A stretch of 64,000 nt of DNA from an uncultured Bacteroidota bacterium (GCA_903910445.1 CAIVZR010000025.1:1-64000), one strand, 5' to 3'; positions 8,566 to 18,693 are shown, numbered from the stretch's first letter. The notes: generated by a model from the sequence alone, not told the origin. Numbers and translations are program-made.

Positions 8566-9531
8566 TTAAAATTTGTATCCAATTTCACGCAAACACTCTA
8601 GAATATTGTTTTCTACACGCTGCATTACGTTAGTGTAATCTGTTTTGATAAAGGCTTTTCCAGCTATTTTTTCATATAGTTCAACATATCTATCTGTAAT
8701 TGAATTCACCACCTCGTCCGACATTGCTGGGGGTTTTTGCCCTTCTAATCCTTGGAATCCATTCTCTATTAACCATTGACGCAAAAACTCCTTAGAAAGT
8801 TGCTTTTGAGGTTCATTATTTCTTTGACGCTCATCATAACCCTCCAAATAAAAGTATCTTGATGAGTCCGGTGTATGAATCTCATCCAAGAGGTAAATGG
8901 TATTGTTCTTTGTGCCAAACTCATATTTGGTATCCACTAAAATCAAGCCTTTGGCATTGGCTTCTTTTTGTCCGTAGTCGTATAATTTACGCGCAATGGC
9001 CATCACTTCAGCAAGTTGTTCAGCCGTCATGTAATTTTGGTCGATTATTTCTTCTGGAGATAAATCCATATCGTGACCAGTTTCGGCTTTCGATGAAGGG
9101 GTAATGATAGGCTCAGGAAATGGATCACTTTCTTTCATACCATCAGGCATGATGGCGCCACAAATAACACGCTTGCCACTTTGATATTCTCTCCATGCAT
9201 GCCCGCTTAAGTAACCTCTGATTACCATCTCTACCTTGAAGGGTTTACAACGCACACCCACAGAAACATTGGGGTCGGGAGTATGCGTAAGCCATGTTGG
9301 AACAATATGAGTTACATCTTGCAAGAAACGAGAGGCGATCTGGTTTAATACTTGTCCTTTGTATGGAATGGCACGTGCCAGTACATGATCGAAGGCCGAA
9401 ATACGGTCGGTAGTAATAACAACTAAGTGTTCTTCCCCAATTTCATATACATCTCTCACCTTACCACGAATAAAATTCTTTTGATAAGGGAAGAAGAAGT
9501 TGGTCGACATTAAAGCATCTTGAATAATCAT
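8566..9531 (-). CDS. purC: Phosphoribosylaminoimidazole-succinocarboxamide synthase
   Basis: This 321-residue enzyme makes SAICAR from CAIR, aspartate and ATP in purine synthesis. Characteristic motifs are RGKVRDVYEIG near the N-terminus, TTDRISAFDHVL, the VEMVIRGYLSGHAWREYQ block and ITPSSKAETGHD. The C-terminal region contains LVDTKYEFG and LLDEIHTPDSSRYF, both typical. The length is that of the longer, eukaryote-like bacterial PurC form. ATG at 9531 was kept as the start, but the ATG eight codons in (MSTNFFFPYQ) fits the family N-terminus at least as well. It is separated from phoH by about 110 bases and may have its own promoter. Confidence 0.95.
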   Translation of the reverse strand: MIIQDALMSTNFFFPYQKNFIRGKVRDVYEIGEEHLVVITTDRISAFDHVLARAIPYKGQVLNQIASRFLQDVTHIVPTWLTHTPDPNVSVGVRCKPFKVEMVIRGYLSGHAWREYQSGKRVICGAIMPDGMKESDPFPEPIITPSSKAETGHDMDLSPEEIIDQNYMTAEQLAEVMAIARKLYDYGQKEANAKGLILVDTKYEFGTKNNTIYLLDEIHTPDSSRYFYLEGYDERQRNNEPQKQLSKEFLRQWLIENGFQGLEGQKPPAMSDEVVNSITDRYVELYEKIAGKAFIKTDYTNVMQRVENNILECLREIGYKF

Positions 9532-9640
9532 AACGTATTAAATGAATAATTTAAATAATTCCGAAGCGGTTTTTAGCAGCGCTTTCCGACTGCAATATTA
9601 AAAAATTCAGTTCTTGTTTCGTCTATATTTTCCTAACGAA

Positions 9641-10597
9641 CTAAAGTTCTTTTTCTCGGTCAAGGTTAAGCAAATCATATGCTTCGATAATCTCTTTAAC
9701 TAAACGGTGACGTACCACATCGGATACATCTAAATGTTGTACCTTAATCCCTTTGATTTCACCTAAAATTTTAATGGCTGGAGCAAGCCCACTCATATTA
9801 CGTCGAGGTAAGTCAATTTGGGTAAGGTCGCCTGTAATAATAACTTTGGCATGAGGTCCCATACGGGTTAGGAACATGCGCAGTTGCGACTGGGTAGCAT
9901 TTTGGGCCTCATCCAAAATGATGAAGGCATTGTCCAAGGTTCTTCCTCTCATAAATGCCATAGGAGCTACTTCAATCGTACGGTTCTCCAGGTATTGCTT
10001 CAGCTTATCAGCTGCAATCATATCTTCCAAAGCATCGTACAATGGGCGCAAATAGGGGTCGATTTTCTCTTTTAAATCGCCTGGAAGAAATCCAAGGTTC
10101 TCCCCAGCTTCAACCGCTGGCCGGGCTAAGATGATGCGCTTCACTTCCTTATTTTTCAATGCTCGCACCGCCAATGCCACTGCGGTATAGGTTTTACCTG
10201 TTCCTGCGGGCCCAATGGCAAATACAATATCGTTGTGAATTACATGCTCTACCAATTTGCGTTGATTGGCAGTTCGCACCTTAATTACTTTTCCCGCTTG
10301 CCCATGCAATAAAACATCCCCATCAATGGGCTTTAAATCGCTATCGGCTCGCTCCAAAATCTCATTTACTTTATGCTCAGAAAGGGATCCATTATTTTGA
10401 AGTGAATTGATTAATATATTAACCTTCTCATCCAGCTGATCAATTTCAGTTTCTTCACCCATCACTTTTAGCTCGTGACCTCGGGCAACAATTTTTAATT
10501 TTGGGAATTTGTTTTGTAAATGACGCAAATTGGTATTATTTGCGCCAAAGAACGCGGCAGCTTCGATTTCATCAAGTGAAATTGTTTTCTCTATCAA
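9641..10597 (-). CDS. PhoH-like ATPase
   Basis: The 318-residue cytoplasmic protein has a P-loop ATPase core with Walker A GPAGTGKTYTAVALAV and Walker B FIILDEAQNAT, followed by RMGPHAKVIITGDLTQIDLP. This is the PhoH (YbeZ-like) family, linked to RNA metabolism and ribosome maturation. An N-terminal region of about 110 residues before the P-loop, including NLRHLQNKFPKLKIVARG, resembles a KH-like RNA-binding module. The start codon is TTG at 10597 because no ATG gives the full N-terminus. A TATCTTTG box on the minus strand at 10647-10654 is the likely promoter. The usual neighbour ybeY is absent here. Confidence 0.92.
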   Translation of the reverse strand: MIEKTISLDEIEAAAFFGANNTNLRHLQNKFPKLKIVARGHELKVMGEETEIDQLDEKVNILINSLQNNGSLSEHKVNEILERADSDLKPIDGDVLLHGQAGKVIKVRTANQRKLVEHVIHNDIVFAIGPAGTGKTYTAVALAVRALKNKEVKRIILARPAVEAGENLGFLPGDLKEKIDPYLRPLYDALEDMIAADKLKQYLENRTIEVAPMAFMRGRTLDNAFIILDEAQNATQSQLRMFLTRMGPHAKVIITGDLTQIDLPRRNMSGLAPAIKILGEIKGIKVQHLDVSDVVRHRLVKEIIEAYDLLNLDREKEL

Positions 10598-10635
10598 AGT
10601 TGAATTTTATAAATTAAAAATGATTAAATATAATT

Positions 10636-10654
10636 TATTTTTGCCACAAAGATA
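10636..10654. promoter_or_regulatory. Face-to-face -7 boxes for phoH (minus) and DUF62 gene (plus)
   Basis: TATTTTTG on the plus strand (10636-10643) and TATCTTTG on the minus strand (10647-10654) are three bases apart and point toward each other. Each would place its transcription start on top of the other box, so polymerase could probably occupy only one at a time. Confidence 0.45.
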
Positions 10655-10712
10655 AAAGAGAAAAGTTACTGGGATAATTTTACACCCATAGTTTATACAC
10701 ACTATTTAAACA

Positions 10713-11483
10713 ATGCACCACCATATTACCATAACTACAGATGCTGGACGAGAGTCGGTATACGTTTCTGCGTTTAAAGGTATCTTGTATAGTGCATTCA
10801 GCGAAGTAGTTGTTACCGAAATCAATACCAATATTGCTACACGTAGCATTCAGGAAGCTGCCTTCTATTTACAAAACACGTATAATTATTTCCCCAAAGA
10901 AACACTTCATATAATCGACGTTGATAGTAGTTTTGTTTTACATAAACGATTACTCTACACCAAATACGATAACCATCACTTCATCGCCCTCGACAATGGG
11001 GTATTGTCGCTGGTATTACCCAATATTCAAACCCAAGTATTTGAAGTTGAAATGGGTGAACTCGACAATCAAAGCCGTTACCAGAAATTTGCGTTTGCTG
11101 CCCAACATATTTTGAATGGTACCAAATCGCCCGAAACATTCAAGCCCGTTGTGCGTTACAAAACTTTCATGCAACAATTGCCAAGCATTATGGGCAACCG
11201 TATTACCGCCCAAGTATTGGCCATCGATAAATATGGTAATTGCATCACCAATCTGCATCTCGATGAACTTCAACGCCATGTTAAAGGCCGCAAAGTAATG
11301 GTACGTCTGCCTTTTGGGGAAGTTATCGAAGGCTTAAAAGAAAGTTATTATGATGTTGCCGATGGCGACTTTGTATGTATAAAAAACAGTATGGGATTAT
11401 TGGAAATCGCCATTCATAATGCCAATGCTAGTCAGTTGCTTGGCTTACAAAACCGATCGCCAATTATTTTCGAATTTGAATAG
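10713..11483 (+). CDS. DUF62 (SAM hydroxide adenosyltransferase / chlorinase-like) family protein with altered motifs
   Basis: The 256-residue protein shows the two-domain outline of the DUF62 family: ITITTDAGRESVYVSAFKG at the N-terminus, EAAFYLQNTYNYFP, the ALDNGVLSLVL segment and, in the second domain, IDKYGNCITNLH. Family enzymes convert SAM to adenosine and methionine (or halogenate it). Positions that are usually strongly conserved differ here: TDFG is TDAG, the following D-x-Y-V is S-V-Y-V, DITH is EINT, and VDPGVG is VDSSFV. It may therefore have altered or no catalysis. It is divergently transcribed from phoH and lies about 50 bases before a small ABM-fold gene. Confidence 0.8.
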   Translation: MHHHITITTDAGRESVYVSAFKGILYSAFSEVVVTEINTNIATRSIQEAAFYLQNTYNYFPKETLHIIDVDSSFVLHKRLLYTKYDNHHFIALDNGVLSLVLPNIQTQVFEVEMGELDNQSRYQKFAFAAQHILNGTKSPETFKPVVRYKTFMQQLPSIMGNRITAQVLAIDKYGNCITNLHLDELQRHVKGRKVMVRLPFGEVIEGLKESYYDVADGDFVCIKNSMGLLEIAIHNANASQLLGLQNRSPIIFEFE

Positions 11484-11533
11484 ACTGGCCTCATTCAATT
11501 GCCACACAACCCTTTAATTACAATACTTCCTGT

Positions 11534-11830
11534 ATGATATCTCGCATCGTTAAAATGCAATTCCGCACCGCAGAAATCGATAATTTTAAAAGTTTATTTG
11601 ATAGTGTAAAAGAAAAAATTGCTGGTTTTGAAGGCAATAGAGGGGTGCAATTGGTGCAAGACATTGCAATGCCTGAAATATTTTTTACCCTAAGTATCTG
11701 GGCGAGCTCGGAATCGTTAGAAAATTATAGAAATTCGGAATTGTTTAAAAACACCTGGTCGAAATCAAAAGCACTTTTCGACGAACAACGACCAGAAGCT
11801 TGGAGCACCATCGTGGTGAACCAAGCCTAG
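11534..11830 (+). CDS. Small antibiotic-biosynthesis-monooxygenase (ABM) fold protein
   Basis: The 98-residue single-domain protein starts MISRIVKMQFR and continues with DNFKSLFDSVKEKIAGFEGNR. It then has an FFTLSIWASSESLENYRNS block, which is the beta-alpha-beta pattern of dimeric ferredoxin-like ABM/YgiN proteins. Such proteins can be quinol monooxygenases, heme degraders or have no known activity, and no diagnostic residues are evident here. It follows the DUF62 gene by 50 bases and ends 28 bases before the convergent sucC gene. Confidence 0.75.
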   Translation: MISRIVKMQFRTAEIDNFKSLFDSVKEKIAGFEGNRGVQLVQDIAMPEIFFTLSIWASSESLENYRNSELFKNTWSKSKALFDEQRPEAWSTIVVNQA

Positions 11831-11858
11831 TCATATAAAGTTTAATAAGAGGGATATA

Positions 11859-13070
11859 CTATTTCAAAACCTCTGAAACCAGTTCAGCCGCTTCTTTCAA
11901 TTGAATGGCCGAATGAACCTTCAATCCACTTTCGTCGATTAGTTTCTTCGCCTCAGCAGCATTGGTTCCTTGCAATCTCACAATGATTGGAACATGAATA
12001 TTACCAATGTTTTTATAAGCATCTACAACACCTTGAGCAACACGGTCGCAACGTACAATACCACCAAAGATATTGATCAAGATTGCTTTTACGTTCGGGT
12101 CAGATAAAATGATACGGAATCCTGCTTCTACAGTAGTTGCATTGGCTGTTCCACCTACATCTAGGAAATTAGCTGGCTCACCGCCACTCAATTTGATGAT
12201 ATCCATCGTAGCCATAGCCAATCCAGCGCCATTCACCATACAACCCACGTTACCGTCGAGTTTTACATAGTTCAAATTCGATTTCTTCGCTTCTACTTCT
12301 GTTGGATCTTCTTCGCTTTCATCACGCAAGGCCATTAAGTCGGGGTGACGCTCAATACCGTTATCATCGAAGCTTAGTTTTGCATCTACCGCAATAATTT
12401 TATCATCACTGGTTTTGAATAGTGGGTTGATTTCAATCATCGCACAATCATTTGCTACATAGGCTTTGTATAGGCTGGTAACAAACTTAATCATTTGTTT
12501 GTTGGCTTCACCACTCAATCCTAGGTTAAAGGCAATTTTACGTGCCTGAAACCCTTGCAATCCAACACGTGGATCTACATGTTCTTTAAATAATTTTTCG
12601 GGAGTGCTATGTGCTACTTCCTCAATATCCATTCCTCCTTCGGTAGTATAGATGATAACGTTGGTGCCAGTAGCACGATCCAACAAAATACTCATATAGA
12701 ACTCCTTGGTAGGATTCGCTCCCGGATAGTAAACATCCTGAGCAATTAATATCTTGTTTACAATTTTACCTTTTTCACCCGTTTGAATAGTAATTAGGTT
12801 ACCACCTAAGATACCAGCAGCCTTTACTTTCAGGTCGTCAATGCTTTTAGCAACCATTACCCCACGAAAATCGGTGCCTTCAATATTGCCCTTTCCGCGC
12901 CCACCGGCATGAATCTGTGCTTTAATAACGAAGAACTGAGTTCCAGTTTGAGCCTGTAACTGTGTGGCAGCGGCTACCGCTTCATCTGTAGTAGAGGCTA
13001 CAATACCTTCCTGCACGGCAACACCGTATTTTTTTAGCACGTCCTTGGCCTGATATTCGTGAATATTCAT
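11859..13070 (-). CDS. sucC: Succinate-CoA ligase subunit beta
   Basis: The 403-residue protein begins [19 protein letters not shown], the classic SucC start. It has the ATP-grasp nucleotide loop [12 protein letters not shown] and ends with the CoA-ligase region ([17 protein letters not shown], then [17 protein letters not shown]). It forms succinyl-CoA synthetase with SucD, interconverting succinyl-CoA and succinate with nucleotide phosphorylation in the TCA cycle. The sucD gene is not adjacent, which is common in this phylum. A minus-strand -7 box (TATTTTTG, 13112-13119) lies about 40 bases upstream of the ATG. Confidence 0.97.
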   Translation of the reverse strand: MNIHEYQAKDVLKKYGVAVQEGIVASTTDEAVAAATQLQAQTGTQFFVIKAQIHAGGRGKGNIEGTDFRGVMVAKSIDDLKVKAAGILGGNLITIQTGEKGKIVNKILIAQDVYYPGANPTKEFYMSILLDRATGTNVIIYTTEGGMDIEEVAHSTPEKLFKEHVDPRVGLQGFQARKIAFNLGLSGEANKQMIKFVTSLYKAYVANDCAMIEINPLFKTSDDKIIAVDAKLSFDDNGIERHPDLMALRDESEEDPTEVEAKKSNLNYVKLDGNVGCMVNGAGLAMATMDIIKLSGGEPANFLDVGGTANATTVEAGFRIILSDPNVKAILINIFGGIVRCDRVAQGVVDAYKNIGNIHVPIIVRLQGTNAAEAKKLIDESGLKVHSAIQLKEAAELVSEVLK

Positions 13071-13101
13071 GGATGAGAATTAAATAATGGATTAATAATT
13101 A

Positions 13102-13119
13102 TAATTTCGCGCAAAAATA
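13102..13119. promoter_or_regulatory. Face-to-face -7 boxes for sucC (minus) and the atp operon (plus)
   Basis: TAATTTCG on the plus strand (13102-13109) and TATTTTTG on the minus strand (13112-13119) are two bases apart and point toward each other, the same arrangement as at phoH/DUF62. The plus-strand box leaves a leader of about 55 bases for the first atp gene. Confidence 0.4.
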
Positions 13120-13169
13120 ATGTTTGCAACGGGATTGCGAAGCAAAAAAATTAATATCATCATATTATC

Positions 13170-13562
13170 ATGCAAAAATTTATTTTAAAGATTGTTGGTT
13201 TTAGCCTTTTTCTAACTTTGGCCCTATATGGTGCTAAATATGTGATGCCTAATTTCGAAATTGTACCCTTTTATTTTTTTAGCATCGGTTTTTTTATGTT
13301 ACTAACAATTTTGGTATACTCGATGCTTATAAAAGGACTTCAGAAAGGGAATAATAAGTTCATTTATGCCTTCTATTTCACCACGATTATCAGGCTCTTC
13401 GGAAGTATTGTCGTGCTCTTGGTATACTTTCTTGCCAATGGTCGAAAAAACCTCTATGAGGCTGTTGTTTTTATTATTTTATATTTTCTATTCACAGCAT
13501 TTGAAATTGTTAATCTTTTCCCTATCTTGCGACCCGAAATAAAGGAAAATCAAAATAAGTAA
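13170..13562 (+). CDS. Four-helix membrane protein at head of the atp operon (AtpI-like)
   Basis: The 130-residue protein has four predicted membrane segments: LKIVGFSLFLTLALYG, IVPFYFFSIGFFMLLTILVY, a segment around FTTIIRLFGSIVVLLVYFLA, and VVFIILYFLFTAFEIVNL. It ends in a short polar tail. It sits six bases before atpB, the place of atpI (assembly factor for the c-ring) or of the phylum-specific small membrane gene. Sequence similarity to AtpI is not strong enough to be sure. A separate AtpZ-like gene is not seen. Confidence 0.65.
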   Translation: MQKFILKIVGFSLFLTLALYGAKYVMPNFEIVPFYFFSIGFFMLLTILVYSMLIKGLQKGNNKFIYAFYFTTIIRLFGSIVVLLVYFLANGRKNLYEAVVFIILYFLFTAFEIVNLFPILRPEIKENQNK

Positions 13563-13568
13563 AATTCA

Positions 13569-14681
13569 ATGGCAGCAAAGGTTTCACGTTTCTTTAACTT
13601 AAAAGTTTTTAGCCTTTTAGCGGTATTACTGACGTTTTTTGCAGTGAAGATGGTAGCTCAAGAAGAGCCAAAGCCAGAACATAGCAACGAACACGCTACC
13701 GAACAAACTGCTGAACATCCTGCCACTGTAGGGCACGAATCAGGAAAATTTAATGCTGGAGAAATGATTCTTGGGCATATCGCCGACGAACACGATTGGC
13801 ATATTGTGGGTCCCGTAACCCTGCCACTTCCTATTATTTTATACTCAGAAGAAAAAGGATTAGATATTTTTATGTCGAGCAAGTTCGAACCGCACCATGG
13901 TGAAGAACGTAGTTATAATGGATATGAAATGCATAAAGGTAAAATTGCATTAGCAAGTGGTACAAGTATCCACGATTTCTCAATCACTAAAAACGTAGCT
14001 TCTCTCTTTATTACAGCTGGCTTATTATTATTTGTATTCTTAACGATTGCTAAAAGCTATAAAACACGCCAAGGAAAAGCACCTAAAGGGTTGCAATCTT
14101 GGTTAGAGCCAATCATCCTATTCGTACGTGATGACATTGCAAAACCTACTATCGGTCATAAGTATCAGCGCTTTATGCCGTTGTTATTAACGATATTCTT
14201 CTTTATCTTCTTTGGTAATTTATTGGGCTTAATTCCAATTTTTCCAGGAGGAGCCAACCTTACAGGTAATATTGCCATCCCATTCTTCTTAGCATCAGTA
14301 ATCCTTATTACTATTATTGTTATTGCTAATAAGCACTATTGGGGACATATCATTGCTATGCCAGGCGTACCTAAATTGGTATTATTAATTTTAACTCCTA
14401 TCGAGCTTTTAGGCTTTGTTTTGCGTCCGTTCGTATTGATGATTCGTTTGTTTGCGAACATTTCTGCCGGTCATATCATTGCCTTAGCATTTTATAGCTT
14501 GATCTTTATCTTCGGAGCCAAGAGTGCAGTGGCTGGATATGGTGTGTCAATAGTTTCTGTGTTGTTTACCGTATTTATGTTCTGCCTCGATTTGTTAGTA
14601 GCATTTTTACAGGCTTTTGTATTTACATTACTCTCATCAATTTATTTCGGTTCGGCCATAGAAGAACCGGCACACCACTAA
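13569..14681 (+). CDS. atpB: F-type ATP synthase subunit a
   Basis: At 370 residues it is longer than most subunits a. It has a signal-like N-terminus (residues about 10-31) and a His/Glu-rich extracytoplasmic stretch (EHSNEHATEQTAEH). Both features are typical of Bacteroidota. The membrane part contains the conserved PIELLGFVLRPFVLMIRLFA region, where the arginine in IRLFANISAGH is the essential residue facing the c-ring. It forms the proton half-channels of Fo. Six bases separate it from the upstream membrane gene, and atpE follows 50 bases later. Confidence 0.96.
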   Translation: MAAKVSRFFNLKVFSLLAVLLTFFAVKMVAQEEPKPEHSNEHATEQTAEHPATVGHESGKFNAGEMILGHIADEHDWHIVGPVTLPLPIILYSEEKGLDIFMSSKFEPHHGEERSYNGYEMHKGKIALASGTSIHDFSITKNVASLFITAGLLLFVFLTIAKSYKTRQGKAPKGLQSWLEPIILFVRDDIAKPTIGHKYQRFMPLLLTIFFFIFFGNLLGLIPIFPGGANLTGNIAIPFFLASVILITIIVIANKHYWGHIIAMPGVPKLVLLILTPIELLGFVLRPFVLMIRLFANISAGHIIALAFYSLIFIFGAKSAVAGYGVSIVSVLFTVFMFCLDLLVAFLQAFVFTLLSSIYFGSAIEEPAHH

Positions 14682-14719
14682 AAATCAAATTAATCTCAAT
14701 TATAAACACCCATTTTTAA

Positions 14720-14989
<270 letters not shown>

Positions 14990-15047
14990 GTTTTATCCCG
15001 CTTCATTGCGGGGTAATACATCATTGTACCTTATTAATTTATAACCA

Positions 15048-15542
15048 ATGGATTTAATTAAACCCGATCTTGGCCTATTGTTCTGGATGCTCATTACATT
15101 CGGAATTGTATTGTATATTCTTGGAAAATACGCATGGAAGCCTATTTTAAAAGCTTTGAGCGAACGAGAAGATGCAATCACTGAGGCTTTGGATAAAGCC
15201 GAAGAAGCGAAGAAGCAAATGGCCAATATGCAAGCTGAGAATGAGAAACTCCTTGCTCAAGCCCGCGCCGAACGCGAAGCCATCCTCCGCGATGCCAAAG
15301 AAATGAAAGAAAGCATCATTGCACAGGCAAAAACTTCTGCCGATGTTGAAGGCAAGAAAATGATTGCCAATGCCAAGGAAAACATTGAACGCGAAAAATT
15401 AGCTGCTATTCACGACTTGAAAAATCAAGTGGCGAGTTACAGTATCGAAATCGCGGAACAATTGGTTCGCAAAAAGCTAGAATCTTCTAAAGAACAAGAA
15501 GAGCTAGTAAATAAAGCTATCAATAACTTCCATTTAAACTAA
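15048..15542 (+). CDS. atpF: F-type ATP synthase subunit b
   Basis: The 164-residue protein has one N-terminal membrane helix (LGLLFWMLITFGIVLYILG) followed by a long charged coiled coil rich in Ala, Glu and Lys (for example EALDKAEEAKKQMANMQAEN). It forms the peripheral stalk tying F1 to subunit a. The WKPILKALSERE element just after the helix is typical of the family. It lies between atpE and atpH in the operon. Confidence 0.96.
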   Translation: MDLIKPDLGLLFWMLITFGIVLYILGKYAWKPILKALSEREDAITEALDKAEEAKKQMANMQAENEKLLAQARAEREAILRDAKEMKESIIAQAKTSADVEGKKMIANAKENIEREKLAAIHDLKNQVASYSIEIAEQLVRKKLESSKEQEELVNKAINNFHLN

Positions 15543-15560
15543 TCAGAAGCGAAAAGGAAC

Positions 15561-16097
15561 ATGTCAGAGATTCGTATTTCCACCCGCTATGCCTTATCAT
15601 TATTTGATTTGGCCATTGAGCAAAAAAATTTGGATCAGGTTCATTCAGATATGAAACTGTTCGTGGATACTTGCCATACCAATCATGAGTTGCTAACCAT
15701 GCTGAAAAGCCCGATTATCGACGGTGATAAGAAAACTGCTGTACTTGAAGCAGTTTATGGTAAGCATTTCAATAAGCTCAGTATTGTGTTCATGAAAACC
15801 ATTGTAAGAAAACGCCGCGAGAAGTTTTTATTTGCTATCGCTACCGAGTTCTTAGAATTGTTCAAAGCACACAATAATATCGCTACCGCCTACGTAACAA
15901 CGGCGAATGCGATTAGCAATGAGGTGAAAACTCAAATCATGACCAATTTGCAAACCCAAACCGGTAAAACCATCGAATTGATTTGTAAAATCGATCCGAA
16001 ATTAATCGGTGGAATTAAAATACAATTGGGCGATAAACTATTTGACGATAGTATTGCTCGGCAGTTAAACAACTTAAAACTGCATTTATTAAACTAA
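15561..16097 (+). CDS. atpH: F-type ATP synthase subunit delta
   Basis: The 178-residue protein has the delta/OSCP outline: ISTRYALSLFDLAIEQKNLD at the N-terminus, LLTMLKSPIIDGDKK, and the C-terminal signature LICKIDPKLIGGIKIQLGDK. It caps the F1 head and connects it to the b stalk. It is 18 bases after atpF and 33 bases before atpA. Confidence 0.95.
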   Translation: MSEIRISTRYALSLFDLAIEQKNLDQVHSDMKLFVDTCHTNHELLTMLKSPIIDGDKKTAVLEAVYGKHFNKLSIVFMKTIVRKRREKFLFAIATEFLELFKAHNNIATAYVTTANAISNEVKTQIMTNLQTQTGKTIELICKIDPKLIGGIKIQLGDKLFDDSIARQLNNLKLHLLN

Positions 16098-16130
16098 AAT
16101 TTTCAATTTAAATTAAATTCACAACATACA

Positions 16131-17711
16131 ATGGCTGACGTAAGACCAGATGAAGTATCGGCGATAATTCGCCAACAGTTATCTAACTTCAAATCAGAAG
16201 CTGAATTGGAAGAAACCGGAACTGTACTGCAAGTAGGTGATGGTATCGCACGTATTTATGGCTTAACGCAGGTTCAAAGCGGAGAGCTCATCGAATTCGG
16301 TAATAAAATTAAAGGTATCGTATTAAACCTTGAAGAGGATAATATTGGTGCCGTATTGCTGGGTTCTAGTCAGGGCGTAAAAGAAGGGGATACGGTAACT
16401 CGTACCCGTCGTATCGCCTCGATTAATGTAAGTGAAAAAATGTTAGGCCGTGTTATCGATACCCTCGGTAACCCGATCGACGGAAAAGGTCCAATCGAAG
16501 GACCGTTTTACGAAATGCCTTTGGAGCGTAAAGCACCTGGGGTTATTTATCGTGAACCAGTGAAAGAACCACTCCAAACAGGTATCAAAGCAATCGACGC
16601 CATGATTCCAATTGGTCGTGGACAACGTGAGTTGATTATTGGTGACCGCCAAACAGGTAAAACTGCAGTAGCTATCGATACAATCATCAATCAAAAAGAA
16701 TTTTATGAAGCCGGACAACCGGTTTATTGTATATATGTTGCGATTGGCCAAAAGGCTTCTACGGTAGCTCAAGTGGTGAAAGCTCTTGAAGAAAAAGGTG
16801 CCATGCCTTATACTGTTGTAGTTTCTTCAGCTGCTTCATCTCCAGCTCCAATGCAATTCTTCGCACCATTCGCCGGTGCCGCGATCGGTGAGTTCTTCCG
16901 CGATTCAGGAAGAGCAGCGTTAATCGTTTATGACGATTTATCAAAACAAGCGGTTGCTTACCGTGAGGTATCTCTCTTGCTAAAACGCCCTCCAGGACGT
17001 GAAGCATATCCAGGGGATGTGTTCTACCTTCACTCTCGTTTGCTTGAGCGTGCTGCAAAAGTAAACTCTAACGATAGCATCGCTAAAAATATGAATGACC
17101 TGCCTGATTCTTTGAAAGGAATCGTTAAAGGTGGAGGTTCATTAACTGCCTTGCCAATTATCGAAACCCAAGCGGGCGACGTATCAGCTTATATTCCAAC
17201 CAACGTAATCTCGATTACCGACGGACAAATTTTCTTGGAGTCGAACCTGTTTAACTCTGGTGTTCGTCCAGCGATCAACGTAGGTATCTCGGTATCACGT
17301 GTGGGTGGTAATGCTCAAATTAAATCGATGAAGAAAGTGGCAGGTACCTTGAAATTAGATCAAGCACAATTCCGTGAATTGGAAGCGTTCTCTAAGTTCG
17401 GTTCCGACCTCGATGCTGCTACCAAAGCGGTATTGGCAAAAGGGGTGCGTAACGTAGAAATCTTAAAACAAGGTCAATATAGCCCAGTACCTGTTGAAAA
17501 ACAAGTAGCCATTATCTATCTTGGTACCAAAGGTTTAATGAACGATATTCCAGTGGAACGTATACGTGAATTTGAAGCAGAATACTTACAAGTATTGGAA
17601 TTGAAACATAAAGATGTATTAGCCGAATTGAAGAAAGGTAACTATACCGACGAGATTACTGGTAAACTGGAAGCCGTTGCGAAAGAGATTGTTCCGAGCT
17701 TCAAAAAATAA
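16131..17711 (+). CDS. atpA: F-type ATP synthase subunit alpha
   Basis: The 526-residue protein carries the P-loop [13 protein letters not shown] near residue 170 and the downstream [14 protein letters not shown] and [19 protein letters not shown] regions. The alpha signature [14 protein letters not shown] is also present. It forms the alpha3beta3 catalytic hexamer with AtpD, which is not in this window. Upstream spacing to atpH is 33 bases. Confidence 0.98.
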   Translation: MADVRPDEVSAIIRQQLSNFKSEAELEETGTVLQVGDGIARIYGLTQVQSGELIEFGNKIKGIVLNLEEDNIGAVLLGSSQGVKEGDTVTRTRRIASINVSEKMLGRVIDTLGNPIDGKGPIEGPFYEMPLERKAPGVIYREPVKEPLQTGIKAIDAMIPIGRGQRELIIGDRQTGKTAVAIDTIINQKEFYEAGQPVYCIYVAIGQKASTVAQVVKALEEKGAMPYTVVVSSAASSPAPMQFFAPFAGAAIGEFFRDSGRAALIVYDDLSKQAVAYREVSLLLKRPPGREAYPGDVFYLHSRLLERAAKVNSNDSIAKNMNDLPDSLKGIVKGGGSLTALPIIETQAGDVSAYIPTNVISITDGQIFLESNLFNSGVRPAINVGISVSRVGGNAQIKSMKKVAGTLKLDQAQFRELEAFSKFGSDLDAATKAVLAKGVRNVEILKQGQYSPVPVEKQVAIIYLGTKGLMNDIPVERIREFEAEYLQVLELKHKDVLAELKKGNYTDEITGKLEAVAKEIVPSFKK

Positions 17712-17766
17712 TACAACACCTGGTTTTAACAATTTTCGATGGTAAATCATCAATAACAATTAAAAA

Positions 17767-18666
17767 GTGGCCAATTTAAAAGAAGTCAGAATACGGATTG
17801 CAAGCACAAGCAGCACGCAGCAAATTACCAAAGCGATGAAGCTGGTAAGTGCTACCAAGCTGCGTAAAGCGCAAGGTGAAATTATCCAAATGCGCCCCTA
17901 TGCCAGCAAAATCAAAGCCATCTTAGGTAGCCTTGGCGAGAATGTGAATAGTGATGTGCTAACTCCCTATATCGAAAAACGCAAAGTGAATCATTTGAGT
18001 TTGGTAATTGTTACCAGCGATAGAGGATTGTGCGGAGGCTTTAATGCCAATGTAGTTAAATTAGCAGTGAGTTTATTGAAAGAGAAATATACCGAACAAG
18101 TGGATGCCGGAAAAGTAAAGTTCATCTGTATCGGTAAAAAAGGATACGATTTCTTCTCTAAATCAAAATACAATACCAGCCCCGATTCAGTAACGCTTTC
18201 TCAGAAATTCAATTCTGAAAGTGTGTTCGAAATGGGCGCCGATATGATCACCAGCTTTTTGAAGAAAGATACTGATGAAGTAGTTATCGTTTACAATCAG
18301 TTTAAAAATGCAGCAACGCAAATTTTAACTGCCGAACAGATGCTACCAGTGGATGTAAAAGAACTTCAAGCAGGTGCTTCAGCGGCAGGTAAAAAATCGG
18401 AAGTGAAAAAGGATTATATTTTCGAACCAGATATGAATGGAATTCTTTCTACTTTGGTTCCAATGACCTTAAAAACTCAATTATTCAAAGCTGCCCTCGA
18501 TAGCCAAGCTGCAGAGCATGGTGCACGTATGGTGGCCATGGATAAAGCAACCGATAATGCTGGTGAATTATTGAAATCACTTCGCTTACAATACAATCAA
18601 GCTCGTCAAGCAGCCATCACTCGCGAAATCAGCGAAATCGTTGGTGGCGCAGCAGCCTTGGCTTAA
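17767..18666 (+). CDS. atpG: F-type ATP synthase subunit gamma
   Basis: The 299-residue central-stalk protein starts MANLKEVRIRIASTSSTQQI with TKAMKLVSATKLRKAQ following, the standard gamma N-terminal helix. The rotor-tip region is LVIVTSDRGLCGGFNANV, and the C-terminal helix ends LRLQYNQARQAAITREISE. The start codon is GTG at 17767, fixed by the family N-terminus. A strong terminator follows 28 bases after the stop, so the operon ends here. As usual in Bacteroidota, atpD and atpC are elsewhere. Confidence 0.97.
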   Translation: MANLKEVRIRIASTSSTQQITKAMKLVSATKLRKAQGEIIQMRPYASKIKAILGSLGENVNSDVLTPYIEKRKVNHLSLVIVTSDRGLCGGFNANVVKLAVSLLKEKYTEQVDAGKVKFICIGKKGYDFFSKSKYNTSPDSVTLSQKFNSESVFEMGADMITSFLKKDTDEVVIVYNQFKNAATQILTAEQMLPVDVKELQAGASAAGKKSEVKKDYIFEPDMNGILSTLVPMTLKTQLFKAALDSQAAEHGARMVAMDKATDNAGELLKSLRLQYNQARQAAITREISEIVGGAAALA

Positions 18667-18693
18667 TAAGTCAAAGCCCGATAATCATACATT

